64,000 bases of DNA from CAXBCP01 sp963974055. GTDB taxonomy: Bacteria > Pseudomonadota > Alphaproteobacteria > MPNO01 > UBA830. The notes under the pieces were generated by a model. It searched no databases. It was not told the DNA's origin and saw only the letters and a list, made by a program, of their open reading frames with translations. Positions 41,767-50,667 of this stretch are shown here, one piece after another. A program made the position numbers and the translations under genes. The DNA lies in contig CAXBCP010000007.1 of NCBI GenBank assembly GCA_963974055.1, positions 62,001 to 126,000 of the forward strand, given 5' to 3'. How positions within the stretch are numbered: position 1 is the stretch's first letter; every line of letters starts with the position of its first letter.

Positions 41767-42513
41767 ATGGCGGGCCATTCGAAATTCAAGAATATCCAGT
41801 TCAGAAAAGGTGCGCAGGACGCGAAGCGCGCCAAGGTTTTCACCAAGCTGATCCGCGAACTGACGGTCGCGGCCAAGCAGGGTGCCGACCCGGATGCGAA
41901 TCCCCGCCTGCGATCGGCGATCGCCGCGTCGAAAAGCGCCAATATGGCGAAGGACACGCTGGAACGCGCGATTGCCCGCGGGGCGGGCAATGAGGATACC
42001 GAGCAGTACGAGGAAATCCGCTACGAGGGCTACGGACCCAACGGTGTCGCCGTGATCGTCGAGGCGCTGACCGACAACCGCAACCGCACCGCCAGCGACG
42101 TGCGCGCGGCTTTCACCAAGCATGGCGGCAATCTCGGCGAAACCGGCAGCGTCAATTTCATGTTCGACCAGGTCGGCCAGGTGGTCTACCCGGCGGATGT
42201 CGCCTCCGCCGACGCGGTCTTCGAAGCGGCGTTCGAAGCCGGCGCCCAGGACGTTCAGTCTTCCGAGGACGGGCACGAGATAATCTGCGATCCCAACGAT
42301 TTCAACGAGGTGCGCGACGGGCTCGAGGCCAAGTTCGGCACGCCTGAATCCGCCGAACTGACATGGAAACCGCAGAATACGATAGAGCTCGATGCCGACA
42401 GCGCCGGCACGATGCTGAAGCTGCTCGACGCGCTCGAGGATAATGACGACGTGCAGAAAGTGTCGTCCAATGTCGAGATCGACGACGCGATTCTCGAACA
42501 GCTGGCGGGCTGA
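41767..42513 (+). CDS. yebC: YebC/PmpR-family regulatory protein
   Basis: A 248-residue TACO1/YebC-family protein. Start AGHSKFKNIQFRKGAQDAKR is diagnostic. Members act as transcriptional regulators or, as recent work shows, help ribosomes through proline-rich stretches. ATG 41767; a 62-codon open extension upstream is non-coding. It sits directly before ruvC, the standard order yebC-ruvC-ruvA-ruvB. A possible TATAAA-like -10 lies about 45 bases upstream of the start. Confidence 0.95.
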   Translation: MAGHSKFKNIQFRKGAQDAKRAKVFTKLIRELTVAAKQGADPDANPRLRSAIAASKSANMAKDTLERAIARGAGNEDTEQYEEIRYEGYGPNGVAVIVEALTDNRNRTASDVRAAFTKHGGNLGETGSVNFMFDQVGQVVYPADVASADAVFEAAFEAGAQDVQSSEDGHEIICDPNDFNEVRDGLEAKFGTPESAELTWKPQNTIELDADSAGTMLKLLDALEDNDDVQKVSSNVEIDDAILEQLAG

Positions 42514-42517
42514 CGCC

Positions 42518-43027
42518 ATGGCGGTCAGGCTGCTCGGTCTCGATCCCGGTCTCCGCCGTTCCGGCTGGGGCGTTATCGAAATCGACGGCAGCCGTCTGGT
42601 ACATATCGCAAGCGGTGCCGTGACATCGGATTCGAAGGCGCCGCTGGCGGAACGTCTTTCCCAGCTGTTTACCGCGCTCACCGCGATCGTCGAAACCCAC
42701 CGGCCGGACGAGGCGGCGGTCGAGGAAACCTTCGTCAACAAGAACCCGGCATCGACCCTGAAGCTCGGCCAGGCGCGGGGGGCGGTCATGCTCGCCCCGG
42801 CGCAGCTCGGCATCCCGGTCGCCGAATACGCCGCCAACCTGATCAAGAAATCCCTGGTCGGGAACGGCCATGCCGACAAGAACCAGATCCAGGCGATGAT
42901 CAATATCCTGCTGCCCGGCGCGAAGCCGCAGACCGCCGACGCGGCGGATGCGCTGGCCGTCGCGATCTGCCATGCCCATCACCGGCGTGCGCCGGCGATC
43001 GCCGAAGCACTGAGGGTTGCCGGATGA
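42518..43027 (+). CDS. ruvC: Holliday junction resolvase RuvC
   Basis: A 169-residue RNase H-fold endonuclease that cuts Holliday junctions. The catalytic acids are in LGLDPGLRRSGWG (Asp), AAVEETFVNKN (Glu) and the C-terminal QTADAADALAVAICHAH (two Asp). It starts 4 bases after yebC and its stop overlaps ruvA by 4 bases. Confidence 0.96.
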   Translation: MAVRLLGLDPGLRRSGWGVIEIDGSRLVHIASGAVTSDSKAPLAERLSQLFTALTAIVETHRPDEAAVEETFVNKNPASTLKLGQARGAVMLAPAQLGIPVAEYAANLIKKSLVGNGHADKNQIQAMINILLPGAKPQTADAADALAVAICHAHHRRAPAIAEALRVAG

Positions 43028-43632
43028 TCGCCAAGCTGACCGGCATTCTCGATTCCATCGGCGACGACTGGGCGATTATCGATGTCGGCGGGGTCGGCTA
43101 TCTGGTGTTCTGTTCGACGCGGACGCTGTCGCAACTGCCGGGGACAGGCGAAGCCGTATCCTTTGTGATCGAGACCCATATCCGCGAAGACCACATCCAT
43201 CTTTACGGTTTTCTCGACCATGCCGAACGCGACTGGTTCAGGCTGCTGACCACCGTGCAGGGCGTCGGCGCCAGGGTCGGGCTCGGCATCCAGTCGGTGC
43301 TCGGCCCGCAGGAACTGACCGACGCGATCCTGTCGCAGGACAAGGGCATGATCACCCGCGCGCCGGGGGTCGGCCCGAAACTTGCCACCCGTCTGCTGAC
43401 CGAACTGAAAGACAAGGTCGGCGGCATTGCGTCCGCGGCGCCCGCCGTGGCAGCGGTCGCGGCCAACGATACCGACCGGGCCGCGCTCGACGATGCGGTC
43501 TCGGCGCTCGTCAATCTCGGCTATCGCCGGGGCGATGCGTTCGGCGCGGTATCGGGCGCGATGCGGTCGCTGGGCGGCGATACGCCGGTTGAAGACCTGA
43601 TCCGCGCCGGGCTGAAGGAGCTGACCGCATGA
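43024..43632 (+). CDS. ruvA: Holliday junction branch-migration protein RuvA
   Basis: A 202-residue junction-binding subunit. Domain I begins MIAKLTGILDSIG; two helix-hairpin-helix motifs follow (TTVQGVGARVGLGIQSVL and ITRAPGVGPKLATRLL); the flexible Ala-rich linker leads to domain III (DDAVSALVNLGY), which binds RuvB. It overlaps both ruvC and ruvB by 4 bases. Confidence 0.97.
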   Translation: MIAKLTGILDSIGDDWAIIDVGGVGYLVFCSTRTLSQLPGTGEAVSFVIETHIREDHIHLYGFLDHAERDWFRLLTTVQGVGARVGLGIQSVLGPQELTDAILSQDKGMITRAPGVGPKLATRLLTELKDKVGGIASAAPAVAAVAANDTDRAALDDAVSALVNLGYRRGDAFGAVSGAMRSLGGDTPVEDLIRAGLKELTA

Positions 43633-44678
43633 ATGACGGTAGAACCGTCGCGCCCGTCTTCACCGAGGAAGACCTGTCGGAAGGGACCGTACGGCCGCAG
43701 CAGCTTGACGATTTCGTCGGCCAGCCCGCCCTGCGCCAGAACCTCCGCATTTTCGTGGAGGCCGCGCGCGCCCGCGCCGAGGCGATGGACCATGTGCTGT
43801 TCCACGGCCCGCCCGGGCTGGGCAAGACCACCCTGGCGCAGATCGTCGCGCGCGAACTCGGCGTCGGCTTCCGGGCGACGTCCGGTCCGGTGATCGCGAA
43901 GTCAGGCGACCTTGCCGCGATCCTGACCAACCTGGAACCGCGCGACGTCCTGTTTATCGATGAAATCCACCGTCTGAACCCGGCGGTCGAGGAAATCCTC
44001 TACCCGGCGATGGAAGACCAGAAGCTCGACCTGATCATCGGCGAAGGCCCGTCCGCCCGGTCGGTCCAGATCGAACTGCCGCCGTTTACGCTGGTCGGCG
44101 CGACGACGCGGTCGGGGCTGCTGACCACGCCGCTGCGCGAACGGTTCGGTATTCCGCTGCGGCTCGAATTCTATGCGATCGACGACCTGGTGAAGATCGT
44201 CCGCCGCTGCGCCGGGGTGTTGGGCGTTACCGTCACCGCCGACGGCGCCCGCGAAGTGGCGGCGCGGTCGCGCGGCACGCCCCGCGTCGCGGTTCGGCTG
44301 TTGCGCCGGGTGCGCGACTTTGCCGGTGTCGCCGGGGCCGAAGCCATCGACGTGAAACTCGCCGACCATGCCCTCGGCCAGCTGGAGGTCGACAAGATCG
44401 GTCTCGATTCCATGGACCGGCGCTACCTGCTGTGCATCGCCGACAATTACGCGGGCGGCCCGGTCGGGGTCGATACGCTGGCCGCCGCCCTGTCCGAACA
44501 GCGCGACGCGATCGAGGACGTGATAGAGCCCTTCCTGCTGCAAAGCGGGCTGCTGCAGCGCACCCCCCGCGGCCGGATGCTGACGTTGAATGCCTATCGC
44601 CATCTCGGCATGGCGGCGCCCCAGGGCTACGATTCCCAGCTCGACCTGCTGTCGCGCGGGGAGGGCCAGGATGACTGA
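43629..44678 (+). CDS. ruvB: Holliday junction DNA helicase RuvB
   Basis: A 349-residue AAA+ motor that drives branch migration. Walker A is GPPGLGKTTLA, Walker B LFIDEIHRLNP, sensor 1 GATTRSGLLTTPLRERFG, sensor 2 RSRGTPRVAVRLLRRVRD; the winged-helix C-terminus ends YRHLGMAAP. Overlaps ruvA by 4 bases and ybgC by 8 bases. Confidence 0.98.
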   Translation: MNDGRTVAPVFTEEDLSEGTVRPQQLDDFVGQPALRQNLRIFVEAARARAEAMDHVLFHGPPGLGKTTLAQIVARELGVGFRATSGPVIAKSGDLAAILTNLEPRDVLFIDEIHRLNPAVEEILYPAMEDQKLDLIIGEGPSARSVQIELPPFTLVGATTRSGLLTTPLRERFGIPLRLEFYAIDDLVKIVRRCAGVLGVTVTADGAREVAARSRGTPRVAVRLLRRVRDFAGVAGAEAIDVKLADHALGQLEVDKIGLDSMDRRYLLCIADNYAGGPVGVDTLAAALSEQRDAIEDVIEPFLLQSGLLQRTPRGRMLTLNAYRHLGMAAPQGYDSQLDLLSRGEGQDD

Positions 44679-45102
44679 TATTGTGTCCGAACATGTTTTC
44701 CCGGTGCGCGTCTATTACGAAGACACCGATGCCGGCGGCGTCGTGTATCACAGCAACTACCTGTGTTTCGCCGAACGGGCGCGGACCGAACTGCTGCGCG
44801 GCTTCGGTATCGACCACACCAGCCTGCTGGCCGATGACGGTCTGTTGTTCGCTGTGCGCCGGTGCGAGGCCGAATTCGTGAAACCGGCACGGCTCGACGA
44901 TGCGCTGGAAGTCCGGACCCGCTGCACCGAGGCGTCGGGCGCGAGCTTCTGGCTCGAGCAACTGGTGCAGCGCGCCGGCGAAACGCTTGTCGAAATGAAA
45001 GTGCGGCTGGTCTGCCTGAAGGCTGACGGCCGGCCCGCGCGTATTCCCGAAACTTTGCGGTCGCTGCTCAGCGGTGCCGCCCCAATGCAACCACAACACT
45101 AA
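44671..45102 (+). CDS. ybgC: Tol-Pal-associated acyl-CoA thioesterase YbgC
   Basis: A 143-residue hot-dog thioesterase, the usual first gene of tol-pal operons. The catalytic motif is YYEDTDAGGVVYHSNYLCFAERAR, with Asp in EDTDAGG. The start ATG 44671 lies inside the last codons of ruvB (8-base overlap), linking the ruv and tol operons. Stop is 18 bases before tolQ. Confidence 0.94.
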   Translation: MTDIVSEHVFPVRVYYEDTDAGGVVYHSNYLCFAERARTELLRGFGIDHTSLLADDGLLFAVRRCEAEFVKPARLDDALEVRTRCTEASGASFWLEQLVQRAGETLVEMKVRLVCLKADGRPARIPETLRSLLSGAAPMQPQH

Positions 45103-45120
45103 GAAACGAACGGAAAAGAC

Positions 45121-45846
45121 ATGGAAGCTACAGCCGTCCAATCCGCCGCTCTCGCGGGATCGATCTCAACCGATTTGTCGATCTGGGGCCTGTTCATGCA
45201 GGCGGATTTTATCGTCAAGGCCGTGATGGTCGGCCTGGTGCTGGCCTCGTTCTGGTGCTGGGCGATCATCTTCGAAAAAATTCTGCGGATGCGCCGCCTG
45301 CGTCGCCAGGCCGGACAGTTCGAGGAGAGCTTCTGGTCGGGGGGCTCGCTCGACGACCTGTTCGACCGTATCGGGTCGCGCCCGGTAGATCCGATGTCGG
45401 CGGTGTTTTCGTCGGCGATGCGCGAATGGCGGCGCTCGACGTCGCGGGCGGCGCGCGATCCCGATGGACATCAAAGCCTGTCCGAGCGCATCGACCGCGT
45501 CATGCAGATCACCCTCAACCGCGAACTCGAACAGCTCGAACGCTACATGACGTTCCTCGCGTCGGTCGGCTCGACCGCGCCGTTCGTCGGCCTGTTCGGC
45601 ACCGTCTGGGGGATCATGAACAGTTTTTCCGCCATCGCGGTCAGCAAGAACACATCGCTCGCCGTCGTCGCGCCGGGCATCGCAGAGGCGTTGTTCGCCA
45701 CCGCGCTCGGCCTCGTCGCCGCGATCCCGGCTGTCATTGCCTATAACAAGCTGTCGACCGATATCAACCGCTATGCCGGGCGGCTCGAAGCCTTTGCCGG
45801 CGAATTCAGCGCGATCCTGTCGCGCCAGAGCGAAGACGGGGAATAG
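45121..45846 (+). CDS. tolQ: Tol-Pal system proton channel TolQ
   Basis: A 241-residue inner-membrane protein with three helices (about 20-42, 140-165, 180-205). Helices 2-3 contain STAPFVGLFGTVWGIMNSF and APGIAEALFATALGLVAAIPAVIAYN, diagnostic for TolQ. Together with TolR it harvests the proton gradient to energise TolA. First of five tol-pal genes, 18 bases after ybgC. Confidence 0.97.
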   Translation: MEATAVQSAALAGSISTDLSIWGLFMQADFIVKAVMVGLVLASFWCWAIIFEKILRMRRLRRQAGQFEESFWSGGSLDDLFDRIGSRPVDPMSAVFSSAMREWRRSTSRAARDPDGHQSLSERIDRVMQITLNRELEQLERYMTFLASVGSTAPFVGLFGTVWGIMNSFSAIAVSKNTSLAVVAPGIAEALFATALGLVAAIPAVIAYNKLSTDINRYAGRLEAFAGEFSAILSRQSEDGE

Positions 45847-45849
45847 CCG

Positions 45850-46320
45850 ATGGCGATGATGTCCGGAAACGGAAACGGCAACGGGCGGGGACGCGGGCGG
45901 GGACGCGGCGGCCATGTTCCGATGGCCGAAATCAACGTGACGCCGATGGTCGATGTCATGCTGGTGCTGCTGGTGGTCTTTATGATCTCGGCGCCGCTGA
46001 TGACGGTCGGCGTGCCGGTCGACCTGCCCAAGACCGAAGCATCGCAGATGGTCGGCCAGGACGAACCGTTGGTCGTCAGCGTGAATGCCGGGGGCGAGGT
46101 TTTTCTGCAGGAAACGAAGATCACGCTCGAACAGCTCGTGCCGCGGCTCGAAGCGATCACGCAGAACAAGAAAGACACGCGCATCTTCGTGCGCGGCGAT
46201 GCGGCGATTGCATACGGCAAGGTTATGGAGGTGATGGGGACCGTAAACCTGGCGGGGTTCACCCGCGTGGCGCTGCTGACAGAGCTTCCCAAGGGCAACG
46301 GCGCCGGAGGGGCGAAGTGA
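45850..46320 (+). CDS. tolR: Tol-Pal system protein TolR
   Basis: A 156-residue single-pass membrane protein. The transmembrane helix EINVTPMVDVMLVLLVVFMI carries the essential Asp. The periplasmic domain is ExbD-like. Before the helix is an unusual cytoplasmic tract, alternating NG repeats followed by alternating RG/GR (about residues 6-21). ATG 45850 is 3 bases after tolQ. Confidence 0.96.
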   Translation: MAMMSGNGNGNGRGRGRGRGGHVPMAEINVTPMVDVMLVLLVVFMISAPLMTVGVPVDLPKTEASQMVGQDEPLVVSVNAGGEVFLQETKITLEQLVPRLEAITQNKKDTRIFVRGDAAIAYGKVMEVMGTVNLAGFTRVALLTELPKGNGAGGAK

Positions 46321-46323
46321 ATC

Positions 46324-47274
46324 ATGCGGTACGGCGCGGCGATTTCTGCTTTGCTTCATCTCGGGATACTGGTTCTCGTGATCGTCGGTTTGCCGAGCCT
46401 TCTGCAGTCGGATCGTCCCGAAATCGTACCGGTCTCGGTCGAAGTGGTGTCGATAGACGAACTGTCGAAAAAACCGGAAAAGAAAGCGCCGCCGAAACCG
46501 GAAGCCCCCAAGCCGGCTCCGAAAAAACCGGATCCGCCCAGGGTTGCCAAACAGGCGCCGCCGCCGCCGGCACCGGCACCGGCGCCCGCTCCGCCCGAAA
46601 CGGTGAAGATTCCCGAACCGGAACCGTTGGCGCCGGCACCCAAGCCGAAGCCGAAGCCGGAACCGCCCGCTCCGAAAGCGGAACCCGTGCCCAAGCCGAA
46701 ACCGAAACCGGCCCCGCCCAGAAAGGCGGAACCCCCGAAAAAGGCGGAACCGCAGGTCGCCGCCAAGTCGCCGCCGGTGCCGACGCCGAAGACAAAACCG
46801 AAACCGCCGCCGCCCGAACCGGACGCGTTCCAGTCGTTGCTCAAGAACCTCGCGCAGGACAAGCGCAAGGCGGAAAAGGCAAAGGCGGCCAAACCGGAGA
46901 AGGCCGCGAAACCGGTGGACGAGACGCCGAAGCGGTCCGCGCTTCAGGCGCGCATGATGGCGGCCAGTCTGGCGCAGGCGGTCAACCGCCAGATCACGCC
47001 CTGCTGGTCGATCCCCGCGGGCGCCAAGGATGCCGCGAATATGAGCGTCGCGATCCGCATCCGCCTGAATCCGGACGGCACGCTCGGCGGTCAGCCGAAG
47101 GTCGAGGATTCGGCCCGGCTCGGACGCGACCCGTTTTTCAGGGCGGTTGCGGAGAGTTCGTTGCGGGCGCTGGGCAATCCGCAATGCATGCCGCTGAAAC
47201 TGCCCTATGACCAATATGACCTGTGGAAAGAGATCACGTTTGTATTCGATCCGAAGGAAGCGCTTGGCCAATGA
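46324..47274 (+). CDS. tolA: Tol-Pal system protein TolA
   Basis: A 316-residue protein with one N-terminal helix (about 3-24), a long middle region (about 45-200) of Pro/Lys/Ala/Glu repeats that should span the periplasm, and a C-terminal domain (about 215-316) with QITPCWSIPAGAKD and NPQCMPLKLPYDQYDLW that meets Pal/TolB. The middle is richer in proline (PKPKPKP, PPPPAPAPAP) than the alanine helix of E. coli TolA. These runs are likely EF-P clients. Overlaps tolB by 4 bases. Confidence 0.93.
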   Translation: MRYGAAISALLHLGILVLVIVGLPSLLQSDRPEIVPVSVEVVSIDELSKKPEKKAPPKPEAPKPAPKKPDPPRVAKQAPPPPAPAPAPAPPETVKIPEPEPLAPAPKPKPKPEPPAPKAEPVPKPKPKPAPPRKAEPPKKAEPQVAAKSPPVPTPKTKPKPPPPEPDAFQSLLKNLAQDKRKAEKAKAAKPEKAAKPVDETPKRSALQARMMAASLAQAVNRQITPCWSIPAGAKDAANMSVAIRIRLNPDGTLGGQPKVEDSARLGRDPFFRAVAESSLRALGNPQCMPLKLPYDQYDLWKEITFVFDPKEALGQ

Positions 47275-48647
47275 TGAATATGTTTGATACCGAAATGACG
47301 GCGCGCCGGGTAAGGGGCACTGTCTTTGCCGTGATTCCCGCCCTCGTCTTCGCCCTGCTTGCCGTGTTGATACAGGCGCCCCCGGCGCAGGCCCAGTTGC
47401 GGGTCGATATTACGCGCGGCACCGTCCAGCCGTTGCCGATCGCGATCCCCGAATTTTTCGGCAAGACGCCGCAGGAGACCGAGATCGGTCGCGACATGGC
47501 CAATCTCATCTCCGCCGATCTTGAACGGTCGGGCCTGTTCAAGCCCATCGACCGGCTCGCCTTTATCCAGAAGGTCTCGGCCCTGCGGGTCCAGCCGCGG
47601 TTCGGCGACTGGCGGCAGATCAATGCCCAGGCGCTGGTTGCCGGCAGCGCGGAAGCCCAGCGCGACGGGCGGCTCAAGGTGGAATTCCGCCTGTGGGACG
47701 TGTTCGGCGAAGCGCAGCTGACGGGGCTCGCCTATTTTACGGCGCCGGATAACTGGCGCCGGGTCGCGCATATCATCGCCGACGAGATTTACAAGCGGAT
47801 CACCGGCGAGAGCGGTTATTTCGATACCCGCGTCGTTTATATTTCCGAAACCGGCCCGTCGAACCGCCGGATCAAGCGCCTTGCGATCATGGACCAGGAC
47901 GGCGCCAATCACCGGTTCCTGACCGATGGCCGCGCGCTGGTGCTGACCCCCCGGTTCTCGCCGACGGCACAGGAAATCACCTACCTGTCCTACACGGCGG
48001 GCAGGCCCCGGGTGTATCTGTACAATATCGACACCGGGCAGCAGGAAATCATCGGCGATTTCCCGGGTATGACCTTTGCCCCGCGGTTTTCGCCCGATGG
48101 CAACAAGGTCATCATGAGCATGGCGCAGGACGGCAATTCGGAAATCTATTCGATGGATCTGCGGAACCGCCGCGTGCAGCGGCTGACGCAGCATCCGTCG
48201 ATCGACACGTCGCCGTCCTACGCGCCGGACGGCCGGCGGATCGTCTTCAATTCCGACCGCGGCGGCTCGCAGCAGATCTACGTGATGGAAGCGGACGGCG
48301 GCGGGGTGAAACGCATCAGTTTCGGCACCGGCCGCTACGCGACGCCGGTCTGGTCGCCGCGCGGCGACCTGATCGCCTTCACTCATATCAACAAGGGCGT
48401 TTTTTCCATCGGGATCATGCGCCCCGACGGTTCGGGCGAACGGCTCCTGGCGAACGGATTTCTCGTCGAAGGGCCGACCTGGGCGCCCAACGGGCGGGTT
48501 CTGATGTTTTTCCGCGAACAACGCGGCAACGGGCGGAGCGGCAGTTCGGCCAAGCTGTACTCGATCGATCTGACCGGCCACAACGAACGCGAGATCGTAA
48601 CGCCGGCCGGCGGGTCGGACCCGGCCTGGTCGCCGCTGGTGAAATGA
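47271..48647 (+). CDS. tolB: Tol-Pal system beta-propeller protein TolB
   Basis: A 458-residue periplasmic protein. A signal peptide (about 1-42, ending PAQAQ) is followed by the N-terminal domain (RVDITRGTVQPLPIAIPEF) and a six-bladed propeller with repeated 'FSPDG' / 'DR.G..QIY' blades. ATG 47271 overlaps the tolA stop; ATGs at 47274 and 47280 are also possible and do not alter the signal peptide core. It interacts with Pal and Lpp-like proteins. Confidence 0.97.
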   Translation: MMNMFDTEMTARRVRGTVFAVIPALVFALLAVLIQAPPAQAQLRVDITRGTVQPLPIAIPEFFGKTPQETEIGRDMANLISADLERSGLFKPIDRLAFIQKVSALRVQPRFGDWRQINAQALVAGSAEAQRDGRLKVEFRLWDVFGEAQLTGLAYFTAPDNWRRVAHIIADEIYKRITGESGYFDTRVVYISETGPSNRRIKRLAIMDQDGANHRFLTDGRALVLTPRFSPTAQEITYLSYTAGRPRVYLYNIDTGQQEIIGDFPGMTFAPRFSPDGNKVIMSMAQDGNSEIYSMDLRNRRVQRLTQHPSIDTSPSYAPDGRRIVFNSDRGGSQQIYVMEADGGGVKRISFGTGRYATPVWSPRGDLIAFTHINKGVFSIGIMRPDGSGERLLANGFLVEGPTWAPNGRVLMFFREQRGNGRSGSSAKLYSIDLTGHNEREIVTPAGGSDPAWSPLVK

Positions 48648-48741
48648 TCGTGTCGTCCGCCACGTCATTCACCGCGCCGCGAGACGGGCGCATTTTTAAT
48701 TTGAAATCGCAGGAAGTCGCGCCACATACCTTTGATAAATC

Positions 48742-48770
48742 TTGTGATTTCGGACTGCCACAACTATCAT
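48742..48770 (+). promoter_or_regulatory. Candidate sigma-70 promoter of pal
   Basis: TTGTGA (48742-48747), a 17-base spacer and TATCAT (48765-48770) lie 62 bases before the pal ATG, in the 184-base gap after tolB. It would let pal be expressed apart from tolQRAB, as known in E. coli. Confidence 0.55.
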
Positions 48771-48831
48771 TCGCCGCTGCAATGCTGCGACATTTCAACT
48801 TCTTACCTAATATTGATTGGGGGAAAATCTG

Positions 48832-49383
48832 ATGCGCTTCTCATACGTCATTTGTGCGATTGCCGGGCTTGCGCTCGCAGCTTGTGAATCCTCCCCGGAG
48901 GTAAATTCCAGCGCGACCGGCGATGGCTCCGCGTCGACCACGTCGGCGAGCCAGACGGGCACCGGCGGACCAGTTACCAGCGGCGTCGTAAGCCAGCAGG
49001 TTACATCGCAGAGCCCCGGCAGCGCCGAGGATTTCGTCGTCAATGTCGGAGACCGGGTGCTGTTCGGTTTCGACCGGTTCGACCTGTCGCCCGAAGCGCG
49101 GACGACCATCGAAAACCAGGTTATCTGGCTGAAGCGCTTTCCTGCCGTGACGATCACGGTCGAGGGCCACACAGACGAACGCGGCACGCGGGAATACAAC
49201 CTTGCGCTCGGCGAACGCCGCGCCAATTCGGTGCGCGATTACATGATCGCCCTAGGCGTAGACCAGAACCGGGTCAAGACTATCAGCTACGGCAAGGAAC
49301 GCCCGGTCGATCCGGCGTCGAGCGATGAAGCATGGTCGCGCAATCGGCGCGCTGTGACGGTCGTCAACGGCGCAACCGGCTGA
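48832..49383 (+). CDS. pal: Peptidoglycan-associated lipoprotein Pal
   Basis: A 183-residue outer-membrane lipoprotein. Signal peptide with lipobox LAAC (Cys at about 18); a Ser/Thr/Gly-rich linker to about residue 65; then the OmpA domain with VLFGFDRFDL, VEGHTDERGTREYNLALGERRANSVRDYM and SYGKERPVDP. The Asp and Arg that bind diaminopimelate are present. ATG 48832 is preceded by GGGGGAAAA. Confidence 0.97.
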   Translation: MRFSYVICAIAGLALAACESSPEVNSSATGDGSASTTSASQTGTGGPVTSGVVSQQVTSQSPGSAEDFVVNVGDRVLFGFDRFDLSPEARTTIENQVIWLKRFPAVTITVEGHTDERGTREYNLALGERRANSVRDYMIALGVDQNRVKTISYGKERPVDPASSDEAWSRNRRAVTVVNGATG

Positions 49384-49400
49384 CGGGACGGATCGTGGCG

Positions 49401-49427
49401 GACTTCCCGGCGGTTATCCGGGAAGTC
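49401..49427 (+). terminator. Hairpin after pal, possible terminator
   Basis: A perfect 10-bp stem GACTTCCCGG/CCGGGAAGTC with a 7-base loop lies 18 bases after the pal stop. There is no proper T-run, so it may act as mRNA stabiliser or weak terminator. Confidence 0.5.
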
Positions 49428-49497
49428 ATACTTTCGCCACGTTTCCGCCGGAGGTTGGCCGTCGGGATTGGTTCGGATCCCACGGGCTTGATATTTT

Positions 49498-49547
49498 GGG
49501 GTCCGGAATTTCGAGGCCCGGCATTTTGAGGCCCGGCATTTAGAGGC
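49498..49547 (+). repeat. Three 15-base tandem repeats between pal and cpoB
   Basis: Copies at 49498-49512 (diverged), 49513-49527 and 49528-49542 (GAGGCCCGGCATTTT, differing in the last base), plus the first five bases of a fourth. They end 20 bases before the cpoB start. Confidence 0.8.
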
Positions 49548-49566
49548 AACGCACCGCTATGAAACC

Positions 49567-50667
49567 ATGAAGGCCAGTTCGAAATTCAGCCGCCGTGTAC
49601 CGGCCATGGTTCTTGCCGTTGCCGTGGTGTCGATGCCGGTCCTGGCGCAGGCCCAGAATACGGGGATGCAGGAACTGCTGAACCGGGTCGAGCGGTTGCA
49701 GCGCGAACTGTCGACCCTGCAGCGCCAGGTCTACAAGGGCGAAGCGCCGCCCGCTCCGTCGGCGGCCCCGACCGCTTTAAATGCAGGACGGCCCGGCGCC
49801 TCGGCCGCGGATCCTGGCAGCGCCGGCCGTAATTCGATCCGGATCAGCCAGCTCGAAAGCGAATTGCAGCGCCTGACCGGGCGCATCGAACAGATCGATT
49901 TCCGGACCGGACAGATTCAGTCGCGGCTCGAAAAGCTGGTCTCCGACATGGATCAGCGCCTGACCGTGCTCGAAGGCGGAACCGTCGCGTCTCCCGCACC
50001 GGCAAACGCGGCGCCGAATGTCGGCCTCCCGCTGCGCCCGCCGCCCGCCGCATCCTCCGCGCCCGCCGAGCCTGCGGCCCGCTTCCTGCCGGCGCCCCCG
50101 GCCCCGACGGAGAACGCGCGGCCCTCGGCGAATACCGGCGCGCCACCCCGGGTGCTGGGCACGATCCCGAAGGATCTCGCGGTTGCCAGTCCGCGCGGTC
50201 CCGCACAGGCAGCACCGCCGCCACAGCGTCAACCGGCCGCGACGGCTTCTGTCGCGCCGGCATCCGCGTTGCCGGCGGGAACGCCCCAGTCGCAATACGA
50301 TTACGCATTGTCCCTGATGCTCAAACAGCAGGATTTCGCCAAGGCGGAAACCGCGTTGAAGGCGTTCATCGAGCAGAACCCCAAGGACAAGCTGACCGGC
50401 AACGCCTATTACTGGCTCGGCGAAACCTACTACGTTCGCAACAGCTATCAGGAAGCGGCGTTTTCGTTCGCCGAGGGCTTTCAGACATTCCCCGACAACA
50501 ACAAGGCGCCCGACAGCCTGCTCAAGCTCGGCATGTCGCTTGACCGGTTGGAAAAGCGCAAGGAAGCCTGCACCGCCTACGCGCGGCTGCTCACGACCTA
50601 TCCGAAAGCGGCGCCGCGGCTGAAGGCCCGCGTTCAGCGCGAACAGCAGCGGGCCAAGTGCCGTTGA
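49567..50667 (+). CDS. cpoB: Cell division coordinator CpoB (YbgF)
   Basis: A 366-residue periplasmic protein that couples Tol function with peptidoglycan synthesis during constriction. Signal peptide about 1-29 (ending AQA), coiled coil about 32-55 (LLNRVERLQRELSTLQRQV) and 90-125, a Pro/Ala-rich linker about 130-235, then TPR repeats from 240 on (YDYALSLMLKQQDFAKAETALKAFI, YWLGETYYVRNSYQEAAFSFAEGF). ATG 49567. Longer than E. coli CpoB (263) because of the linker. Overlaps tilS by 10 bases. Confidence 0.93.
   Translation: MKASSKFSRRVPAMVLAVAVVSMPVLAQAQNTGMQELLNRVERLQRELSTLQRQVYKGEAPPAPSAAPTALNAGRPGASAADPGSAGRNSIRISQLESELQRLTGRIEQIDFRTGQIQSRLEKLVSDMDQRLTVLEGGTVASPAPANAAPNVGLPLRPPPAASSAPAEPAARFLPAPPAPTENARPSANTGAPPRVLGTIPKDLAVASPRGPAQAAPPPQRQPAATASVAPASALPAGTPQSQYDYALSLMLKQQDFAKAETALKAFIEQNPKDKLTGNAYYWLGETYYVRNSYQEAAFSFAEGFQTFPDNNKAPDSLLKLGMSLDRLEKRKEACTAYARLLTTYPKAAPRLKARVQREQQRAKCR

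Noticed and set aside
46317..47210. A 297-codon plus-strand frame inside tolA
   Set aside because: Shifted reading of the tolA repeat region; the tolA frame has the membrane helix and C-terminal domain.
45166..47271. A 701-codon minus-strand open frame across tolQ, tolR and tolA
   Set aside because: Antisense of repeat-rich coding DNA; composition is Arg/Gly/Phe repeats mirroring the TolA proline/lysine codons.
49498..49547. CRISPR-like repeat
   Set aside because: The units are 15 bases and directly adjacent, without spacers or cas genes.
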